DNA of 64,000 nucleotides, from assembly GCF_013697085.1 (NCBI RefSeq), contig NZ_JACEFT010000013.1, positions 55,544 to 119,543 of the forward strand, in the 5' to 3' direction. The stretch is from Billgrantia kenyensis. Its GTDB lineage: Bacteria > Pseudomonadota > Gammaproteobacteria > Pseudomonadales > Halomonadaceae. The position numbers and the translations under genes are program-made. Every line of letters starts with the position of its first letter. Position 1 is the stretch's first letter. Shown one piece after another: positions 26,036 to 35,590 of the stretch. The notes under the pieces were generated by a model. That model searched no databases and had not been told where the DNA came from. It was given only the letters and a program-made list of their open reading frames with translations.

Positions 26036-28168
26036 CTATTTTCCTGCCTGAACCATCGTTTGCCCCGAGGCCAACGCTTCCCGCCAGCACTCTTCGCAGA
26101 TCTCCGGCAACTTGAGGTGCGTGGTAAGCCGGGCCTCGTGCGTGATGCCCTCAATACGCTGATGCGTTTCAGCCATTGCCCGCCCCGGCAGCAGCGGTGT
26201 CTCGACGGCCTGGCCTGAGCCGGAGCCGGGGCTGCCACCGGCGTTGATCTTGACCTTGGGGCCGACCAGGGTGACGCCGCCGCCGTCGAGCTTGAGGAAG
26301 CTGCCGCCGGCGTTGAGCGTCATTTCGCTGCCGGCTTCGAGCACCACCTTGTGACCGGCCTTGACGTGCAGTTCGCGCCCGCATTCGCTGAGCCAGGCCT
26401 GGCCGGCCTTGAGGTGCAGGGTGCCCTGTACCGTAAGGTGCTGGTTGGCGACGGTTTGCTCATGGCGCTCACCGCGCACGGTGTGGTGCTCGTCGGCGTG
26501 GATCTCGCCGATGCGATCGTGGTGCACGGTGAGGAAGCTGTCGTGGCCGATCTCTTCGGTGCGGTCGTTGTTGGTCAACAGCTCCAGGTCTTTCTGGGCG
26601 TGCAGCCAGATCTGCTCTTGGCCCGCTTCGTCCTCGAAGCGCAGCTCCTGGAAGCCCTCGCCCTTGTGACTCTGAGTGCGGATGACGGTGCGGGTCTTGT
26701 GCTCGGGCAGCACGTAGGGCGGTGTGTTGACGGCGTTGTAGACCCGCCCGGTGATCAGCGGCTGGTCCGGGTCGCCCTCCAAGTGGCTGATCACTACCTC
26801 ATGTCCAATCCTCGGAATGGCCATGCTACCGTAGCCGCCGCCGGCCCAGCCCTGGCTCACGCGTACCCAGGCACTTGCACCTTTTACAGCGGCTTCGCCT
26901 TCAGCCCCGGCGGTATCGGGTTCTGCATAGCGGTCCCAGGGGAACTGGACCTTGACCCGGCCGTGCTCGTCGCAATAAATCTCTTCGCCTTCGGGGCCGA
27001 CCACCACGGCGATCTGCGGGCCGTCGACGCGGGGCTTGGGGTTGGGCTTGGGGCGCCAGGCCTGGTCGGCGGGCATCAGCACCAGTTCGTTGTGGTACTT
27101 GGTCATGCCGTCTTGATCGGTTTGCTCGCTGCCCTGAACGAAGCCGTCCTCTTCCAAGGCCTGGGGCTGCTTGCCGTGGTGAACGACCTGGATGACCTGC
27201 CAGTCGCGGTTGAGCTCATCGATGTCGTGGTCGGTGAGTGCAAAGCGCACGCCCGGGGCGAGTTCGGGCAGGTCGCTCTCGGCGTCGGCGGTGCTGGCCT
27301 TCTGGCGCAGCGCTTCGAGGCGGATGCGGGTGAAGGCCTGGCCGGAGGCGTCAGCCTTGTAGCGCCCGGGGTAGTCGTAGTGTTCGTAGTCGCCTCGTTG
27401 CGCATGAGCTTCCAGATCACCCGCTGCGTGTTCGTGCAGCTGCGCATAGGCCGGGTTCTTGAACGAGTAGTCCTTGAGCGTGACCGAGGCTGGGGCGACC
27501 CGGGCAAGCTGCTGGAGCTTACGCACGTGGCGCTTGGGCGGCATGCCTCCCGCTCGGCCGTGGTAGGTGCGCTCGCCCAGGTGGGGCAGGGTCTGGGGGG
27601 CGTCGGCGAAGACCAGGCGATGGGCGCCGTTCGGGGCATCCTCGCCTGTTTCGAAGAACTCGTGAAAGTAGAACAGGCCCTCTTCGGCGGCCAGGCGCTC
27701 GACGAAGGCGAGATCGGTTTCCCGGTACTGCACGAGGAACTCTCTTTCCGACAGTTCGCGGGTGACGGCGAAGGCGACGTCGGTAAGGCCGCGCTCGTCG
27801 CACAGGGTGTTGAGCACGGTGAGCGGCGAGACCTCCTGGAAGATGCGCGAGTTGTGGCGCAGGCCAAGGCGCCACAGGGCGGGGCGGATCTCGACCCGGT
27901 AGAGGGTGTGACGATGGCCGCGGTCGCCGCGCGCGAACTCGCTGACCACGCCATGAACGCGGCGCAGCACCTCGCCGTCCTGCCAGATCGTCAGGCTGGC
28001 CTGGCGATCGAGAATATCGGTGGCGGAGAGGCGACCGTCGCGGCTGGCGAAGCACACCGTGAGCTCGAAGGGAGTGGAGAGCCGTTCCCGATGGGTGAAT
28101 TCGACAACGGCCAGGTCCTGCGCCCCGGACAAGGAAAGAGTGAACTGCAATCCGGTGGCCTTGACCAT
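26036..28168 (-). CDS. vgrG: Type VI secretion tip protein VgrG (TssI)
   Basis: 710 residues. The start at 28168 follows GGGAGG at five bases; the frame upstream is an extension. The gp27-like part is at 5-370 (VEFTHRERLSTPFELTV, LVQYRETDLAFVERLAAEEGLFYF), then the gp5 OB fold at about 380-470 (KVQFPWDRYAEPD, WVRVSQGWAGGGYGSMAIPRIGHEV) and a beta-helix needle to about 640. A short C-terminal tail (EICEECWREALASGQ) carries a CxxC motif and no clear enzyme domain. VgrG trimers cap the T6SS spike. No structural tss genes are in the window, so this is an orphan cassette. First gene of the five-gene minus-strand unit. Confidence 0.95.
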   Translation of the reverse strand: MVKATGLQFTLSLSGAQDLAVVEFTHRERLSTPFELTVCFASRDGRLSATDILDRQASLTIWQDGEVLRRVHGVVSEFARGDRGHRHTLYRVEIRPALWRLGLRHNSRIFQEVSPLTVLNTLCDERGLTDVAFAVTRELSEREFLVQYRETDLAFVERLAAEEGLFYFHEFFETGEDAPNGAHRLVFADAPQTLPHLGERTYHGRAGGMPPKRHVRKLQQLARVAPASVTLKDYSFKNPAYAQLHEHAAGDLEAHAQRGDYEHYDYPGRYKADASGQAFTRIRLEALRQKASTADAESDLPELAPGVRFALTDHDIDELNRDWQVIQVVHHGKQPQALEEDGFVQGSEQTDQDGMTKYHNELVLMPADQAWRPKPNPKPRVDGPQIAVVVGPEGEEIYCDEHGRVKVQFPWDRYAEPDTAGAEGEAAVKGASAWVRVSQGWAGGGYGSMAIPRIGHEVVISHLEGDPDQPLITGRVYNAVNTPPYVLPEHKTRTVIRTQSHKGEGFQELRFEDEAGQEQIWLHAQKDLELLTNNDRTEEIGHDSFLTVHHDRIGEIHADEHHTVRGERHEQTVANQHLTVQGTLHLKAGQAWLSECGRELHVKAGHKVVLEAGSEMTLNAGGSFLKLDGGGVTLVGPKVKINAGGSPGSGSGQAVETPLLPGRAMAETHQRIEGITHEARLTTHLKLPEICEECWREALASGQTMVQAGK

Positions 28169-28211
28169 GTCGCCTCCCTGCGGCTGGAACTTGCTGCTTG
28201 ACGTTGAATTA

Positions 28212-28228
28212 GAGGAATACAATTCCTC
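28212..28228. promoter_or_regulatory. Inverted repeat upstream of vgrG
   Basis: GAGGAAT and ATTCCTC are perfect seven-base arms around ACA, ending 44 bp before the vgrG start. It may be an operator for the T6SS cassette or a 5'-leader hairpin. Confidence 0.35.
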
Positions 28229-28307
28229 GCGCGGCAAGCATACCAATCGCAGGTCAGGGATGACTGTGGCGCTTCACGGATAAGGTCGTAAGAAACGGCT
28301 TACAAAG

Positions 28308-28868
28308 CTAGTCTCGACGAGGGGGTCGCAGTGCCGCCAACTCGGCGGCCAGACGTTCGCTGCCGAGCTGACGCATCCGTTCGATATTGCGTTCGGGAAT
28401 CGCCTCGGGGTCCGGGTAGTGGGTAAGGGCGTGTTCGAGCCCCGCCTCGCGCAGCAGGTGCAGCATCGGCCAGGGCGAGCGGTTGGTGAAATTGGCCGGA
28501 TCGTCCTGCTCAGCGCCGTCGAAACAGTAGTCGGGATGGAAGCTGGCCAACTGGTAGGTGCCTTCATAGCCCTGCTCGACCAGCAGCGCCTCGGCCACGG
28601 CGAGGAAGTCGAGATAGTCGTCGAAATCCTCAAGCCCCGAACGCAACACCAGCAGCGTGGTCTCGATGGCGGCCGAGGCGTCGAGACGGCGGCACTCCAC
28701 CACCAGCGCCTGTAGCGCAGGCTCCCACTGAGCGGCCGAAACCTCGACGAAGCGGATGCTCTCCGCCACCAGCTCACGGCGGGCGAAGGGGCAGACGTTG
28801 TGGGCCACGACGAAGCCCTCGACCCAGTCACGAGTGGCAGCGCAGGCGGGTGTCAGAGTGTCGGGCAT
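28308..28868 (-). CDS. DUF1415 family protein
   Basis: 186 residues. The start at 28868 (MPDTLTPACAATRDW) follows GAGG. WVEGFVVAHNVCPFARRE near residue 15 with a conserved Cys-Pro, LLVEQGYEGTYQLASFHPDYCFDG near 95 and NRSPWPMLHLLRE near 125 are the family blocks. The function of DUF1415 is unknown; the conserved Cys and His residues suggest a metal-binding or catalytic role. It is 62 bp downstream of endonuclease V on the same strand and may be co-transcribed with it. Confidence 0.9.
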   Translation of the reverse strand: MPDTLTPACAATRDWVEGFVVAHNVCPFARRELVAESIRFVEVSAAQWEPALQALVVECRRLDASAAIETTLLVLRSGLEDFDDYLDFLAVAEALLVEQGYEGTYQLASFHPDYCFDGAEQDDPANFTNRSPWPMLHLLREAGLEHALTHYPDPEAIPERNIERMRQLGSERLAAELAALRPPRRD

Positions 28869-28930
28869 GATGGGCCTCGTCGGAAAAAACAATGGCCTGG
28901 CAGTATACCCGAGCCTGCACGCAGCGGGGC

Positions 28931-29626
28931 TCAATCCGCCGGTCGCGGCATGGGCCCGCGCCGCGAAGCGAGCCTATCGGCCAACCGCGTGGGCTCCGGC
29001 AGCTTGGTGCGGCCCAGGCACTGCACCACCCAGTCGAGCGACGTCGCCAGGCTGATGCGGTGCCCCAGCGAGACGAACACCGGCTTGACGCCTACCCGGC
29101 TGCGCAGCACGGCACCGATCGTCTCGCCGCGATGGCGCAGCGGCGTCCACTCGCCACGCGCCTCCGGCACCTCGTCGTGCACCCCGCACAGCCGTGACTT
29201 GGCCACACCGATGGTGGGCAGGTCGAGCCAAAGTCCCAGGTGTGAAGCCACGCCGAGACGGCGTGGATGGGCGATACCCTGGCCGTCGACCATTACCAGC
29301 TCGGGCCGTGTGGCGAGCTGGTCGAAGGCCGCCAGCGCCGCGGGAATCTCCCGGAAGGAGAGCAGCCCGGGAAGATAGGGCATGCGGGTGGGCTCGCGGT
29401 GCACCACCTGCTCCACCACCTCGAAGCCGACCCTGGGGTCGCCGGGCCAGGCCAGCACCACCACCGCCGCCCGGGTGATCTCGCCGCTCTGCTCGAAGCC
29501 GATGTCGACCCCGGCAATATGGCGCACCGGCGCCAGGCGGTCCTCGCGCTCGATGCGTGGGGCCAGCTCGCGCTGCAGCGCGATGGCCTTCTCCGGCGTG
29601 GGGGTCCATTCATGCAGTGGCGTCAT
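28931..29626 (-). CDS. nfi: Endonuclease V
   Basis: 231 residues, close to the E. coli enzyme (223). It nicks DNA (or RNA) one base 3' of deoxyinosine, starting alternative excision repair. Catalytic Asp motifs are in HIAGVDIGFE near residue 35 and VMVDGQGIAHPRRLGVASHLG near 110; PYLPGLLSFREIPA precedes the second. The ATG at 29626 is preferred because GGAAG lies five bases upstream; another ATG is four codons earlier. Divergent from sbcD by about 150 bp, so this is a DNA-repair neighbourhood. Confidence 0.93.
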   Translation of the reverse strand: MTPLHEWTPTPEKAIALQRELAPRIEREDRLAPVRHIAGVDIGFEQSGEITRAAVVVLAWPGDPRVGFEVVEQVVHREPTRMPYLPGLLSFREIPAALAAFDQLATRPELVMVDGQGIAHPRRLGVASHLGLWLDLPTIGVAKSRLCGVHDEVPEARGEWTPLRHRGETIGAVLRSRVGVKPVFVSLGHRISLATSLDWVVQCLGRTKLPEPTRLADRLASRRGPMPRPAD

Positions 29627-29777
29627 CTCGGCTTCCATTCCAGGCTTTTCCACGGCTTTCTTGCATAGCTGCTCGGCAGTGTAGGCGGTCGCGACACACT
29701 TCCCAAGGCCGGTCGGCAGCGACGAGGCCGGGGCGCGTTCGTGTATCATCGGCGCAGGACCGATGACGAGGGATACC

Positions 29778-31067
29778 GTGCTCAAGCTGATCCACACCGC
29801 CGACTGGCACCTGGGCCAGACCTTTCACGGCCAGGAGCGCCACGCCGAACACCGCCTCTTTCTCGACTGGCTGCTCGATACCCTCGTCGAACGCGAGGCA
29901 GATGCCCTGCTCGTCGCTGGCGATATCTTCGATGTGGTCAATCCTTCACTGCGCGCCCAAGAGCTGCTCTACGACTTCATCGTCAGCGCCCACGAGCGTT
30001 TGCCGCACCTGGATATCGTGCTGATCGCCGGCAACCACGACAGCGGCAACCGCATCGAGCTACCGGCGCCGCTGATGCGCCGGCTGCGCACCCACGCCCT
30101 GGGCCGGGTGAGCTGGCTCGACGATGGCAGCCTCGACGCCGAACGCCTGCTGGTACCGCTCACCAACGCCGTCGGCGCCACCCGCGCCTGGTGCCTGGCG
30201 CTGCCCTTCCTGCGCCCCGCCGAAGTGACCGGCCACGGTATCGCTCGCAATGACGAAGGCGAGCCGGCTACCGGCGCACCGCGCCACGACTACGTTGCCG
30301 GCATCTCCCACGTACACGAGCAGTTGATCGACGCCGCCCGCAAGCGGCGCGCGCCCGGCCAGGCGCTGGTGGCCATGAGCCACGCCCACCTGCACGGTGC
30401 CGCCGTTTCCGAGGCCAGCGAAAGGCCCATCGTCATCGGCGGCGAAGAGTCGATCTCCGCCGGGCTCTTTCCCGCCGACATCGCCTATGTGGCGCTGGGC
30501 CACCTGCACCGCGCCCAGCAGGTGGGCGAGGATCGCATTCGCTACAGCGGCAGCCCCCTGCCGCTGGACTTCAGCGAGGTGAATTACCCCCATCAGGTCG
30601 TCGAGGCGGTACTGAAAGGGGAAAGCCTCGCTCAGGTAGAAGCGATTGCCGTGCCGCGCCCCGTGGCCATGCAGCGTGTCGGCCCCGGCGATCTCGACGA
30701 GGTGCTGGGCGAACTCGAGGCACTGCCCCACGCCCCTGCCCTTGAACGAGAGCAGTGGCCCTGGCTGGAAGTGCGCGTTTCGCTCACCGCCCCGGTGCCC
30801 GACCTGCGCGCCCGGGTGGAAGCGGCCCTCGACGGCAAGGCCGTGCGCCTGCTGCGCCTGGAGCGGCGCCTGCCTCAGCAGGCTGCCGATGGCATGCCGG
30901 AGCGAGTCGACCTGGAGCAATTGGGGCCGAGAAAGCTCTTTCAGCGGACCTGGGAAAAACAGTGGGGCGAGCTACCCGGCGACGACGTGCTGGCCGACTT
31001 CGACCAGCTGCTGCAGGACGTGCTCGACGCCCATGAAGAGCCGCTTAGCGAGGAGCGTCGCCCATGA
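29778..31067 (+). CDS. sbcD: SbcD exonuclease subunit (probable GTG start)
   Basis: 429 residues from the GTG at 29778, which begins the conserved LKLIHTADWHLGQTFHG and follows GAGGG; an ATG at 29763 would add five residues and is also possible. Metallophosphatase motifs are in order: DWHLG, LVAGDIFD near 55, IAGNHDS near 92, SHAH near 200 and GHLHRAQQ near 245. With SbcC it forms the nuclease that opens DNA hairpins and trims double-strand ends. Its stop overlaps the sbcC start by four bases. Confidence 0.95.
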   Translation: MLKLIHTADWHLGQTFHGQERHAEHRLFLDWLLDTLVEREADALLVAGDIFDVVNPSLRAQELLYDFIVSAHERLPHLDIVLIAGNHDSGNRIELPAPLMRRLRTHALGRVSWLDDGSLDAERLLVPLTNAVGATRAWCLALPFLRPAEVTGHGIARNDEGEPATGAPRHDYVAGISHVHEQLIDAARKRRAPGQALVAMSHAHLHGAAVSEASERPIVIGGEESISAGLFPADIAYVALGHLHRAQQVGEDRIRYSGSPLPLDFSEVNYPHQVVEAVLKGESLAQVEAIAVPRPVAMQRVGPGDLDEVLGELEALPHAPALEREQWPWLEVRVSLTAPVPDLRARVEAALDGKAVRLLRLERRLPQQAADGMPERVDLEQLGPRKLFQRTWEKQWGELPGDDVLADFDQLLQDVLDAHEEPLSEERRP

Positions 31068-34000
31068 AGATTCTCGCCCTGCGCCTGGCCAACCTCGCCT
31101 CCCTGCCCGGCCCGCTGGAGCTCGACTTCACCGCGCCACCGCTCAGCGATGCCGGCCTGTTCGCCATTACCGGCCCCACCGGCGCCGGCAAGAGCACCCT
31201 GCTCGACGCCCTGTGCCTGGCCCTTTACGGCAACACCCCACGGCTGCGCCAGGCTCCCGGTCGCGATGCACCGCTGCCCGACGTGGAAGGCGAGACGGTG
31301 AGCACCGCCGACCCGCGCACCCTGCTGCGCCGCGGCACTGCCGGCGGCTACGCCGAAGTCGACTTTCTCGGTCGCGACGGGCGTCGTTACCGCGCGCGCT
31401 GGGCCGTGCGCCGTGCCCGCGAGAAGGCCAGCGGTCGTCTACAGGCGGTGGAACAGTCGCTCACCGATCTCGACGACGAGCGCCTGCTCACCGCCCAGAA
31501 GCGCGAGTTCGCCGAGCTTCTGCCGGAACGCCTGGGGCTGACCTTCGATCAGTTCACCCGCGCCGTGCTGCTGGCCCAGAGCGAGTTCGCCGCCTTCCTC
31601 AAGGCCGATGACAACGAGCGCAGCGACCTGCTGGAACGGCTCACCGGCACCGCCGAGTATTCGCGCATCTCCGAAGCCGCCTACCGGCGGGCGATCGCGG
31701 CCAAGCGACACGTCGATGCCCTGCAGGCGAAACTCGCCGATGACCTGCCCGCCGAGCCCGAGGCCCGCAGTGAGCTGGAACGCCAGGCCAAAAACGCCGA
31801 ACAGGCTCTGGCTGGCCTGCAGCAACAGGCCAGGGAGCTCGACACCCAGCGACAGTGGCATGGCGCCGACGAGCGGCTGCGCCAGGCCTATCACGATGGC
31901 ATTCGCCAGCAGCGCGAGGCCGAGACACGCTGGCAGGCGCTGGCCGAGATCCGGGCCGACCGCGACTGCCGCCGCCTGCTTGCGCCCCAGCGCCATCACC
32001 TGCTGCGTCAGGCCGCGCTGCCGGGTGAAATCGCCGCCTTGGAGCAGGCCCACCGCCAGACGCAGGCGGCACTCGAGCGCGCTCGCGTTCTGCAAACCCA
32101 AGCCGAACAGGCACGGGATCAGGCCGCTCGCCAACTGGAAGCCGCCAGCCAGACTCGCCAGCAGGCCGAGCCGAACCTGCGAGAGGCGCGCGAGCACACC
32201 CAGGCGCTGGCTTCTCTCGAGCGTCAGTTGGCCGAGCTCGAATCCCGTCATCACAACTGCCGCCAACAAGCAGAGACTCTGGATGAGCAGTACCGGGCCA
32301 CCGCGGTCAGGCTGCACGAGCTGCAGCGTCGGCGCGACGAGTGGCAGACCACCCTGCGCCAACTGATGGGCAGCCATGAGCGGCTCGATGCCGCCCGCCA
32401 GGCAGCGCAGCTGACCCACGACCACGCCGCCCGCCGCAGTCTGGAGCTGGATGAACTGGCCAGCCGCTGGCAGGAGTCGCTGCGGGCCGAGCTTGCCCAG
32501 CGTCAGTTGAGCGAGCGCCTGGCCGGAGATGAAAAGCGTCAGACCGAATTGACCATTCAGGGCAAGGCCGCCCGTGAGCGGCTCGACGGCAGCGAGCAGC
32601 GCTACGCCACCCTGCGCGATTTCATCGAGCGCAGCCGCGCCGCTCGCAGCGAGAGCGTGGCACGGCTGCGCGAAACGCTGCGGGAAGGTGAGCCCTGCCC
32701 GGTTTGCGGCGGCCACGACCACCCCTTCCGCCAGCGGCCGCCAGCCACCCCGGAAGCGGCCCAGCTCGCCGCCCAGCAGGAGCAGGAAGACGCACAGCTG
32801 GCCGAGGCCAGACAGGCCTTCGAGCAGGCCCAACTGGCACGCAGCGAGCTCGAGGGCGAGTACCGCGCCGCGCTGGCGTCGATCACACGCGGCCGGCAGG
32901 AGCTGCAGCAGGCAGACGAGAGACTGACCCAGGCCCGGCAGGCCTTGAGCGGACATCCCCTGCACGCGGAGCTGGCCGACGTTGCGCCTGAGGAGCGTGA
33001 GGCATGGCTCGCTCACCAGCGCCAGCTTAGCGCCACCGAGCGTGAACGGGCCGAGCGTACGCTCCAGGAGCTGGCCCGCGCCGAGGCGGAGCTGAGCCCG
33101 CTGGAAGAGGCCCTGCGCCAGGGCGAGCTCGAACGCGCCCAGCACGAAGCCCGCAGCGCCACGCTGAAAGAAACGCAGGCCCAGCTCGACGCCCACCTAC
33201 CGCCCCTGCGCCAGGAGCGAAAGTCACTTGCCGAGCGGCTCCAGGCCCTGCTCGGCGAACACGCCTCGGCCGACGCCTGGCAGCAACGGCTGGAAGCCAG
33301 TCAGGAATCCGCCCGCCGTGAGCGCGACCAGGCCATCGAGCACTGCCACGGCGCCGAGCGTGAGCAGGCCCGGCTCACCCAGCAGGCCGGCCACGAGGCC
33401 GAGCGTATCGAAGGGCTCCGTCAGGAACGGGTCACGCTGGATGCTCGACTGGCCGAGTGGCGCCACGCTCATCCGCAGTTGGATGACACCACCCTGGCGC
33501 GGCTGTTGGCGCAATCCGAAGACGAGGCCGCCCACCAGGAGCGTGAGCTTGCCGATGCCGACGAGGCACGTCAGCGCACCGAGGCCAGCCTTGCCGAGCG
33601 CCGTCATGCCCTGCTCGAACACCGCCGCGAGCGGGCACTGGCCGACAGCGAGGCCGAACTGCTGAGCGAAGCGGTCGAAGCCCGAATCGTCAGCCTCAGG
33701 GAAACGCTGGACGCCCAGCAAACGGCGCTACAGCCCGAGCTGGCGGCAGCGCAACAGGTGCGTGACGACGCCGTTCACGCCCTGCGCGATGACCACCGTC
33801 GGCGCCTGCGCCAGCAGCAGGGCCAGGCCGAGCTGGAATCCGCCTGTGCCGAACAGGTGCGCTGGGGGCGCATCAACGAACTGATCGGCTCCGCCGACGG
33901 CAAGGTGTTTCGTCGCATCGCCCAGGCCTACAACCTGGAGCAGCTGCTGGAGCACGCCAACGCCCATCTGGCCAACCTCAGCCGCCGCTATCGGCTGGCC

Positions 34001-34360
34001 CGCGGCGGCAGCGAGCTCGGCCTGCTGGTGGTAGACCACGACATGGGCGACGAGCGCCGCTCGGTGCACTCGCTCTCCGGCGGCGAGACCTTTCTCGTCT
34101 CGCTGGCCCTGGCCCTGGGGCTCGCCTCCATGGCCTCGGGTGAGCTCACCATCGAGTCGCTGTTCATCGACGAAGGCTTCGGCAGCCTCGACCCGCAGTC
34201 GCTGGCGCTGGCCATGGAAGCGCTCGATGGGCTGCAGGCACTCGGCCGCCGCGTCGGGGTGATCTCCCACGTACAGGAAATGCACGAACGCATCCCGGTA
34301 CAGATCCAGGTGGAACCCTTGGGCAACGGCACCAGCCGGGCTCAGCTGGTAAGCGTATAA
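31064..34360 (+). CDS. sbcC: SbcC ATPase subunit
   Basis: 1098 residues, near the E. coli length (1048). Rad50-type ATPase: Walker A GPTGAGKST near residue 36, a long antiparallel coiled coil from about 200 to 900 interrupted by the zinc hook CPVCGGHDH near 545, and the C-terminal ABC signature SLSGGETFLVSLALALG near 1002 with Walker B ESLFIDEGFGSLD. Starts inside the sbcD stop (ATGA), a classic coupled pair. The coiled-coil section is extremely rich in Gln, Arg, Ala and Glu, normal for this family at high GC. Confidence 0.96.
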   Translation: MKILALRLANLASLPGPLELDFTAPPLSDAGLFAITGPTGAGKSTLLDALCLALYGNTPRLRQAPGRDAPLPDVEGETVSTADPRTLLRRGTAGGYAEVDFLGRDGRRYRARWAVRRAREKASGRLQAVEQSLTDLDDERLLTAQKREFAELLPERLGLTFDQFTRAVLLAQSEFAAFLKADDNERSDLLERLTGTAEYSRISEAAYRRAIAAKRHVDALQAKLADDLPAEPEARSELERQAKNAEQALAGLQQQARELDTQRQWHGADERLRQAYHDGIRQQREAETRWQALAEIRADRDCRRLLAPQRHHLLRQAALPGEIAALEQAHRQTQAALERARVLQTQAEQARDQAARQLEAASQTRQQAEPNLREAREHTQALASLERQLAELESRHHNCRQQAETLDEQYRATAVRLHELQRRRDEWQTTLRQLMGSHERLDAARQAAQLTHDHAARRSLELDELASRWQESLRAELAQRQLSERLAGDEKRQTELTIQGKAARERLDGSEQRYATLRDFIERSRAARSESVARLRETLREGEPCPVCGGHDHPFRQRPPATPEAAQLAAQQEQEDAQLAEARQAFEQAQLARSELEGEYRAALASITRGRQELQQADERLTQARQALSGHPLHAELADVAPEEREAWLAHQRQLSATERERAERTLQELARAEAELSPLEEALRQGELERAQHEARSATLKETQAQLDAHLPPLRQERKSLAERLQALLGEHASADAWQQRLEASQESARRERDQAIEHCHGAEREQARLTQQAGHEAERIEGLRQERVTLDARLAEWRHAHPQLDDTTLARLLAQSEDEAAHQERELADADEARQRTEASLAERRHALLEHRRERALADSEAELLSEAVEARIVSLRETLDAQQTALQPELAAAQQVRDDAVHALRDDHRRRLRQQQGQAELESACAEQVRWGRINELIGSADGKVFRRIAQAYNLEQLLEHANAHLANLSRRYRLARGGSELGLLVVDHDMGDERRSVHSLSGGETFLVSLALALGLASMASGELTIESLFIDEGFGSLDPQSLALAMEALDGLQALGRRVGVISHVQEMHERIPVQIQVEPLGNGTSRAQLVSV

Positions 34361-34387
34361 CCACAGGTACGTCACCACAGGTACGTC
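34360..34387. repeat. Exact 14-bp tandem duplication after sbcC
   Basis: The unit ACCACAGGTACGTC occurs twice head to tail, beginning at the last base of the sbcC stop codon. A slipped-strand origin is likely; no function is evident. Confidence 0.8.
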
Positions 34388-34451
34388 GATACGCAGCGCC
34401 TGACTCGACTATGCTGCATGTGTCGACGAAGCCACTCGTGGAGGAGCATTC

Positions 34452-35330
34452 ATGAAGGCATTGGCGTGGCACGGCATGCGTTACCTGGGCCTGACGCTGC
34501 TGCTCGCACTGGCGGGCCAAACGCTGGCAGACGAGGTGAACTGGCCGCGGATGACCGAATCGGCAGACGGCGTGCCGATTGCCTACGAGGTTCACGGCAG
34601 CGGCGAGCCCACTCTCGTATTCATCCACGGCTGGAGCTGCGATGGGCGCTACTGGCGCGGTCAGGTGCCGTACTTCTCGCAGCACCATCGGGTAGTGACG
34701 ATCGACCTTGCCGGCCACGGCCATTCCGGCCAGGAGCGGGAAGACTTCACCATGCCGGCCTTCGGTGAGGACGTGAAGGCGGTGCTGGAGGACCTGGACG
34801 TGGAACAGGCCCTGCTGATCGGACACTCCATGGGCGGACCGGTTGCCGTGGAAGCGACGCGACTCATGCCAGAGCGCGTCATCGGGATCGTGGGCGTCGA
34901 TACCTTCCACCATGTTGCACCGCAAATGAGCCAGCCCGATCTCGAGCAGATGCTGGCGCCAATGCAGGAAGACTTTGCCAACGCAGCGCGCCATTTCGTG
35001 GCTTCGATGTTCATCGAGGAGACCGATGCCACTCTGCGCGACTGGGTCATTCGAGACATGGCTGCCGCAGTGCCAGACGTCGCCCTCAGCGCCTTTGAGG
35101 ACATGGGAACACGCCACATCGATGGAGAAGCGGCGCAGCACTTCGAGGAGCTTACCGTGCCGGTTGTCGCCATCAATGCAGACCTGTGGCCGACCGACAT
35201 CGAAGCCAACCAGCAGCTGCTGCCCGAATTCGAGGCCGTGATCATGGAAGGCACCGACCACTTCCTGCACATGGCCCGACCCGCGGAGTTCAACCAGGCG
35301 CTGGAACGGGTCATCGGCACGCCGCCATGA
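34452..35330 (+). CDS. Exported alpha/beta hydrolase
   Basis: 292 residues with a signal peptide of about 26 residues (ending AGQTLA), so periplasmic or secreted. The fold shows an oxyanion segment FIHGWSCDGRYW, IDLAGHGHSG and the nucleophile elbow GHSMGGPVAVE near residue 125. A likely acid lies in NADLWPTD near 240 and the His in GTDHFLHMARP near 270. A typical lipase/esterase-type hydrolase; substrate unknown. GGAGG precedes the start. It stands alone, about 90 bp after sbcC, and ends before a GC-rich hairpin. Confidence 0.87.
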   Translation: MKALAWHGMRYLGLTLLLALAGQTLADEVNWPRMTESADGVPIAYEVHGSGEPTLVFIHGWSCDGRYWRGQVPYFSQHHRVVTIDLAGHGHSGQEREDFTMPAFGEDVKAVLEDLDVEQALLIGHSMGGPVAVEATRLMPERVIGIVGVDTFHHVAPQMSQPDLEQMLAPMQEDFANAARHFVASMFIEETDATLRDWVIRDMAAAVPDVALSAFEDMGTRHIDGEAAQHFEELTVPVVAINADLWPTDIEANQQLLPEFEAVIMEGTDHFLHMARPAEFNQALERVIGTPP

Positions 35331-35337
35331 CAACTGA

Positions 35338-35360
35338 GGGGCCAGGTAATGCCTGGCCCC
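35338..35360 (+). terminator. Hairpin after the alpha/beta hydrolase gene
   Basis: GGGGCCAGG and CCTGGCCCC are perfect nine-base arms around TAATG, eight bases after the stop. No T-run. Confidence 0.6.
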
Positions 35361-35590
35361 AGGAACGCTGTCGCGGCAAAGGGGTGAACACGCCGGCTGG
35401 CAGAGTGGCATTGCGCCCTTCACAGGTACAAGATTCTGTGCGTACCAATTTTTGTACAGGAGAAAGCGCTGCCGATCGCGCATCTGCGGTTTCACTATTG
35501 AGTGATCTCTTCTGGAGCACGCTGCCGTTTGCCCCCTGAGTTCACCGGCAGCCCTTCACTACCGATGAAGCCCATGGGATACAAAACCCT

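Noticed and set aside
26351..28201. 616-codon open frame antisense to vgrG
   Set aside because: Its composition (Gly/Val/Leu/Ala rich, no motif) is typical of a shadow frame, and vgrG is unmistakable on the other strand.
28230..28260. Sigma54-like TTGG...TTGC upstream of vgrG
   Set aside because: The spacing between GG and GC is seven bases, not the required ten.
31439..33196. 585-codon open frame antisense to sbcC
   Set aside because: The coiled-coil codons of sbcC produce a Leu/Gly-rich shadow. It contains no start context or recognised fold.
35395..35465. Possible attachment site (repeats of GGTAC/GTACC and GTACAA/TTGTAC) at the edge of the restriction island
   Set aside because: No matching direct repeat was found at the other edge near 45.3 kb, and no tRNA gene or integrase is present.
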